Source of the DNA: Pezizomycotina sp. ARF18
Lineage: Eukaryota > Ascomycota
Direction: 5' to 3'
Length of the DNA: 62,390 bases
Assembly: GCA_002224055.1 (NCBI GenBank)
Contig: AZLU01000062.1
Span: forward strand, 46,998 to 109,387
Shown: in pieces, positions 57,270 through 62,390 of the stretch
Position numbering within the stretch: position 1 is the stretch's first letter
How the letters are laid out: every line of letters starts with the position of its first letter
Program-made: the position numbers and the translations under genes
Notes under the pieces: generated by a model
The model's input: only the letters and a program-made list of their open reading frames with translations
What the model was told of the DNA's origin: nothing
Database searches by the model: none

Positions 57270-60200
57270 TTTAGTATTTTATAACATCTTATTAGAAAGT
57301 CTATTGTCGTGGCATGTTTGCTAATCAAAAAATACTCCGGATTGCTTAAACTCTGTGCTACAGTCTGCTTGCATCCAGGTGTGCGCATTGCTTTCCAGCC
57401 CTGCCTTGAAAATCGTGGAGTTGCATCAGTTTCGTCTCTGCTGCTGCTTGGCTTTTTGCAACACGCTTCTTTTCCGACGCTCCGTGGATTTAGAAGAAGA
57501 AGAAGAAGAAGAAATGACATGAGCGGGAGAGGCTGGGGTTACCGCATCATCAAACGATCAGAAACAATGATGAAAGAAAGGGACGGGCCATCAAGCAATA
57601 CCAAGCAAATACAACACCGGCACCTTTTCGTTTTTCTTTACGAAGTTTATTTGAGAGAGCATCGCATTATTTTCCTCTTTTTTCCTTAATTTTTCTAATG
57701 AAGTGATGGAGGCTTTGCGTATTTTTCAATCTCAACGCTGATTATTTGGGGATTTGAGGAGGTTTTTGTTTCTTAACCCTAGGCCTGCGTGGCTAACCTT
57801 CCCCTATCTCGGCAGCTAAGGAGTGGCCATGGGCGGGTGATAAAGGAAACAAAAGGGCAAACGCCTATTCGCTGCTCGAGAGTTAATCCTCAAGCTTTTT
57901 TTTTTTTTTTTTTTTTTTTTTTGAAATTCCGCGATAACATCTTTTTTCGCTTCAAGCAATTGAGAAGTATTTTTGGTAAGATATTTACCGCCAGGAGTAC
58001 TTTTTGACGCTTTGTTTCCCTCAAAAGGAAGGCTATAGTAAATAAGTAAGCTTCTCTTTCGTTCCACATCCATCATTGGTGAGAACGAAGGAGGAATAGT
58101 ATATTTATTATCGCAGAAGGCTTAATTTATTATTGGAAGGTGAAGTTGGTGGGGGAGGCCGCAGGGGGGATAATATTTGGAATAAAACCCCTGGGAGGAT
58201 TCCTATTGGAGAGAGATTGAAGTTTATAGTTCCTGAAGCCGCCAAATTTTACGCAGCCAAGGCCTGGCCGAACCACCTTTAAACCCAAACACACCAAAAG
58301 GATCGAGGCGCATACCGCGCGCGCAGGCCCCGAATACGCATGCAGCGCCGATACCTGTGCGTTTCCCGTCTGCGAGAATGAGAAAAGTGGGGAAGAATGA
58401 AATGGCCTTTTTTTTCTTGAATTTTTTTTTTTTTTTCATTTCTCCCTTTGTTTCCTTTTGCTACGAGCTCCGAGAAACTTACGTCTCTTCACCTCCTTTT
58501 GCTCGATCATGAGAGAGAGAAACCTTTTTTTGGCGCCACACGGTCAGGTTTTCTTTTCGGCGTTTTCTCTCCGATCAGTCTCAAGGCTATTGTTTCCTTC
58601 AACAGAATAAAAAAAAATAGTAACAGCCCCTGAACTTGCGTATCGCGGGACCCTTTTCTCTTACACGATGTCGCTAAAATTCTTGCCTTGCTGACGTTTA
58701 CTTTTAGTAAATTGCCCGTGTCACTGGAGAATTGAAGCACGAGACGCAAGACACACTAACAACAACAACAATAACAACAACCCCTCAACTACCCCCCTCT
58801 TGTTCCGGATCCGAGCTTTAGGTACCAGACAAGTAATTCCCTGCTTTCTGGTGTTCATCAATCTGGAGTAAGTATTCACTCCAAATCAACAACGAATATA
58901 TTCAGAACAAAAAGGCTTCTGAGAATCTTTTTTGACTCCTCCGTTGTTATTAATAGAACTCCAAAGTACCTATAAGCCAAGAACTGGAGAATATTTTAAT
59001 TATATTAAATATCAGGGGGTGTGGACTTTCATGAGGTCGAAATACCAGGTTAATCCTTTTAACAGGCGAACACTTACCCATCTGGGGTCCATGAGACGTT
59101 TCATAGTAGGTTTATCGTATTAGCCCTGGAGGATTTTTTTTTTTTTTTTTTTTTTTTTAGTTGTTGTGAGCTCTCTCTCCAATCCTCACCAGGGTTTATT
59201 TTGTTTCCTCCCAAGAACAAATCCAACCCTAGGGTTTTCGTTTTTATCGTAGCCTCTAACTGCTCCTACCTCCCCAATGTTTTGCTTTGAAATTTATCGG
59301 GGTGCATCTCGGAGAAGTAAGCGAACGAAAAGCCTTGAAGGGAAGTGAAATAATAGTACTTTGATCCAAACTTCGGGCTTGGAAAAAATTAATCATGATG
59401 ACACGATGATGGAATTTTCTATATCTCTTTTTGTTTATTTCTCTCCCCGTCCCAGTTCTAACGTGAGGCCTTCCATTCCCCTCACCGAAATTATCTAAAC
59501 ACCAACATCCAACTACCAGAGTGACGGAAAATCAATTCAAAATAGGAAAGGCTTCCTCCGTTTCTAGAAAGAAAAAAAAAAAACACAGCTAACCAACAAT
59601 TTCTTTTCTGTAAATGTTCCCGTAGCCCGTTCGCCGTTAGTTTTTGGATGATCAAACGAACACAAATCAAATAAAATTTAAGATTAACAATATCCTAGCG
59701 TTCTTCGCTTCTTTTTTACAGCACATGGAGGTTGTAATTTCGTGGAATAGTTTAAATACCTCAAAAAATATCAAATTTCTTTCTGCTTGCTACTTTTCAC
59801 ATGAAATGAAATTCCGCAAAGAAAATGGAGTTCGCAATCAAAAGGATTTCACAGGAGCCTTTGCTGAATCTTGGAGGAACGGAACGGTTGCAATCTTGTA
59901 AGTTGTAATCGATCCTCCACGAGAGCTCTATTCGAATTTTTATTTTTTATTTGGTCACACTGTATGTACGTATACGTAGCGAACTGGGTGGGACTATCCG
60001 AATGAATAAACTGGCAATAACTACCGACTGTGAAAAATACCTACAGTGTATACTGCGGTGTGATAGCGATAGTCTTCTTCGGCAGCTGTTTTCATCCCTG
60101 TGAAAAAAAAAAAAAAAAAATTAAATGGCGGTATCAGCTCGGAAAGAAGAGAAGGAGTATACACAATACAACGCCGGGGGAGGGATTTGGATTTTTACGG

Positions 60201-60699
60201 TTTACCCTTGTATAGTAAGCACGAGACTACTTTATTTTGCGATTTTGCGGGAAAAAAAAAAAAAAAAAAAAAAAAAGGTCCAGAATATATTAAAAAACGA
60301 GGCGATGATAAAAAAAGCGCGATATTTTTTTTTGGCATTGTATTGCATTGACGAGTTTGATACTGCGCGCTGGTTTTAAAACCTTCTTTTTTTTTTTTTT
60401 TTTGTGATCACGTACCTGACGGCGGGATTACGAATTGCATGACACGGAAACGCGAGCGAAGAATCTTTTGCGGATCGCGGATTTATAAACTCTATAGAAA
60501 GAATTGAGTGATAAACACATTTCGTGGAACAAATAGAAAGACTAAAGCCATATATGTCACGCGGTTAGAGAAGAAACACATTTCATCATATCACACTCAA
60601 AAAAAAAAATAAAAAAAAAAATATCTACCCATCTCCATACACAAAACCGTGCACCACTCCAAAAAAATGACGTATTACATCCCACCCACAATCCTCTAC

Positions 60700-61793
60700 C
60701 GCACACACAGCGGAATCCCACTCCACGGATCGCCTCCTTTCCCTCCCGTTTCCTGTCCTCCCTCGGTCTCCGCTCTTCGCAACGTGAAACCAAAACCCGC
60801 AGCAACCCCAAGCAACAGCACGGTCGCAATCATGAAACCCAAACTATCCCGAACCTCTTCCCGCCGTTCCTAACCTTCCAAAAGTTGCGCACTCACCCCG
60901 CAACGCGTCCGTATACTCTAACGTCACCCCCGTGGAATTTAGATCCGGATAAATCGCACACCTATCGAAGTTTCGCAAAGGGATAATACCATTGATCGCT
61001 GCATAACTCCATGTGCCTCTCGTAAATTCTTGAGAGTCGGTTGGGACAGAGTGATGGTTAAGGCATTGATAAAATCGGGAGGCGGCAGAAGCACGTGTAT
61101 TAAGAGGCGTTAAAGAGCATTGGTATATTGGAGGAAAGACGCGATGCACTCGTGAGCGCACGGCGGAAGAACGTTGATATGTCGAATGTGTTTCGTTTTT
61201 GCTTTGCGGTGGTTCGCAGTCGAGAGGTTGCAAGCAAACCCGTCCCGGGCAGCATCCGCCGTTTAGACCGGCCGGACAGGGCGTGTACCACTCTCGCAAG
61301 CGCCCTGCTGTTTCGGCGTTGATGTTGCTGCCGGTGCTGGTTCTTCCGTAGTAGGCATGACGAAGTACAGGCCCGCTGCTGGAAGCGACGACGTAGCACT
61401 AGCACCAGCCGCCGCCTCGCCAACCCCTCCACGTCTAAACACCGCTACAAACACCTTCCTCCAACTCTCCTCCGCCGTCCTATCTTTTCCCCCCGCACTG
61501 CGATTCCACGCACCCTGCGGGATAAATACGCGTACCTACCCGTCGGTAGTCCGCAGAACGACTTTGCGACGAAGGCGTTGCGGGATGGAGGGACGCTGGC
61601 GAGCGCATGATGATGCGCAGGGGAGGTTTTGGTACGTTATGCGGTTGGCATCGTTGAGGTTGATGGATGCTGGAGGCGGTTTTGTTGTTGTGGAGGAGGA
61701 GTGGTGGAGGAGGAGGAGGGGTTGTAGAGGCGCATGATGATGGGTTGCCAGGAGAGAGAGAGGAGAAGGGTTGTAGACGGCGTGTGGTGACAT
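60700..61793 (-). CDS. Cys-rich single-pass membrane protein, heavily frameshifted
   Basis: Coding pieces on the minus strand, split by breaks. RITYQNLPCASSCA near 61640; GLYFVMPTTEEPAPAATSTP, a Ser/Thr/Pro linker, near 61370; WYTPCPAGLNGGCCPG near 61290-61240; LPPCAHECIASFL near 61170; YTCFCRLPDFINAL near 61090-61060; RGTWSYAAINGIIPLRNFD and CAIYPDLNSTGVTLEYTD (61020-60910). A membrane segment SLGFMIATVLLLGVAAGFGF follows at about 60860-60800. PPC-x3-C and C-x-C-x5-L are like the ectodomain of the 28.6-30.1 kb gene. I do not recognise the family. The start at 61793 and the end near 60700 are guesses, and at least six frame changes are needed. Confidence 0.5.
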
Positions 61794-62390
61794 CGTGAGG
61801 TTTTTGTCGTGGATGTATAGTGCTTCGCAGCGAAAAGGACCGAGAGCTATCCGTAATAGCTTTCCCTTGAGTTGAACGAAGAGATGCCCGGGTTAATTTT
61901 CAAAACAGAACTCAACCGCAATCTTCAAGTGGCGGTGGCGGCAGCGTTCCGTCGCGTTCAATTCCATGTTTGGTGGTGATGTGAAAGGGGAAAAAAAAAC
62001 CCCCCCATTAAACACGCAAAAGTACGCCTTCTAATATTCTTTGTCGCCGAGCTGAGTTTGCACGCTAGCGCTTTGGTGCCTTGTCGCCGTGTCGCCTTGG
62101 ATTTTAAAAAAGCTGCGGGAACTAATACCGGGGTTTCCACGCGAGCTTCTCGGTAAACGATAAGGAATTGACCCCCACCAAAATCCTGGTTAGTATTCCA
62201 AATAAACAGCTACGGCGGATTTGGAGGAAGAAAACTATATACCGTTGAGAGAAATTTGTATATTGCTTAACTTTTTAATACAACACACACCGCTATTCCA
62301 ACATGTAAGGGAAAAGAAACAACACATACAGGAAGCTTCGCGTTTAAAGATAACGGAGTATTATCAATGAGCTCTTGGGATATTTGCCCG
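61794..62390. other. right end, no gene recognised
   Basis: Probable promoter side of the Cys-rich membrane gene, then unassigned sequence to the edge. Short frames only. An A8/C8 junction near 61991-62007 is the only notable tract. Confidence 0.45.

Larger units (their letters stand above)
54789..60600. other. long non-coding, homopolymer-rich region
   Basis: Nearly 6 kb with no recognisable gene on either strand. Long runs: T25 at 55369-55393, A about 18 near 55760, A30 at 56511-56540, T27 at 57896-57922, T about 22 at 59137-59158, A about 18 near 60103, A25 at 60252-60276. Short tandem repeats: (GA)n 56630-56652, (GTT)n 57242-57269, (GAA)n 57492-57513, (AAC)n near 58760. The plus strand is purine-rich from about 54890 to 54990 and 55620 to 56720. 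It could hold long leaders, a non-coding RNA, or AT-rich spacer. Confidence 0.5.

Noticed and set aside
57309-57689. 126-codon plus-strand frame as a gene
   Set aside because: Composition comes from a GAA microsatellite (Arg run) and T-rich sequence; no recognisable domain.

Overview
The window looks like nuclear DNA of a filamentous ascomycete. Evidence: short GT..AG introns (about 60 to 200 bases), genes on both strands, an S/T-rich membrane protein with a Kre9/Knh1-like domain, Cys-rich CFEM-like membrane proteins, a fungal-style UFD1-like protein with zinc domains, and long gene-poor stretches between gene islands. I cannot name the genus.

Layout. Island 1 (about 1.8-10.9 kb): tyrosyl-DNA phosphodiesterase (+), acyl-CoA-binding protein (+), a tandem-ABC ATPase (-) head to head with cardiolipin synthase (+), acireductone dioxygenase (-), a minimal catalase (-). 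Desert 1 (10.9-19.7 kb) holds no recognisable gene, only two orphan N-terminal pieces of a small Cys protein family near 16 kb. Island 2 (19.75-21.85 kb): the ALG10 glucosyltransferase (-). Desert 2 (21.9-28.6 kb) contains degenerate tandem repeats. Island 3 (28.6-39.9 kb): CFEM-like membrane protein (-), mARC-like MOSC protein (-), GINS subunit SLD5 (+), UFD1-like protein (+), ubiquitin C-terminal hydrolase (-), 2OG-Fe(II) oxygenase (-). Desert 3 (39.9-53.4 kb) carries a minus-strand tandem array of four copies of the small Cys family (40.8-44.7 kb) and a triplicated roughly 500-base repeat (50.5-52.1 kb). Island 4 (53.4-61.8 kb): the Kre9-like membrane protein (-), a long region of homopolymers and microsatellites, and another Cys-rich membrane protein (-).

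Almost every conserved gene is broken by small frameshifts, yet family-defining residues stay intact on both sides of each break, splice sites are intact, and many breaks are one missing base in a short homopolymer. Essential genes such as SLD5 are affected. The simplest reading is uncorrected consensus indels in a long-read assembly, not pseudogenes. I therefore annotate whole genes across the breaks and give approximate ends where the frame is lost.

Most genes are housekeeping: DNA repair and replication, lipid and methionine salvage metabolism, N-glycosylation, ubiquitin handling and cell surface. The best candidate for something undescribed is the tandem family of about 140-residue proteins with an N-terminal MC-D-A-YLACP block and a central W-Y-x-x-C-x-D-C-x-Y-C motif.
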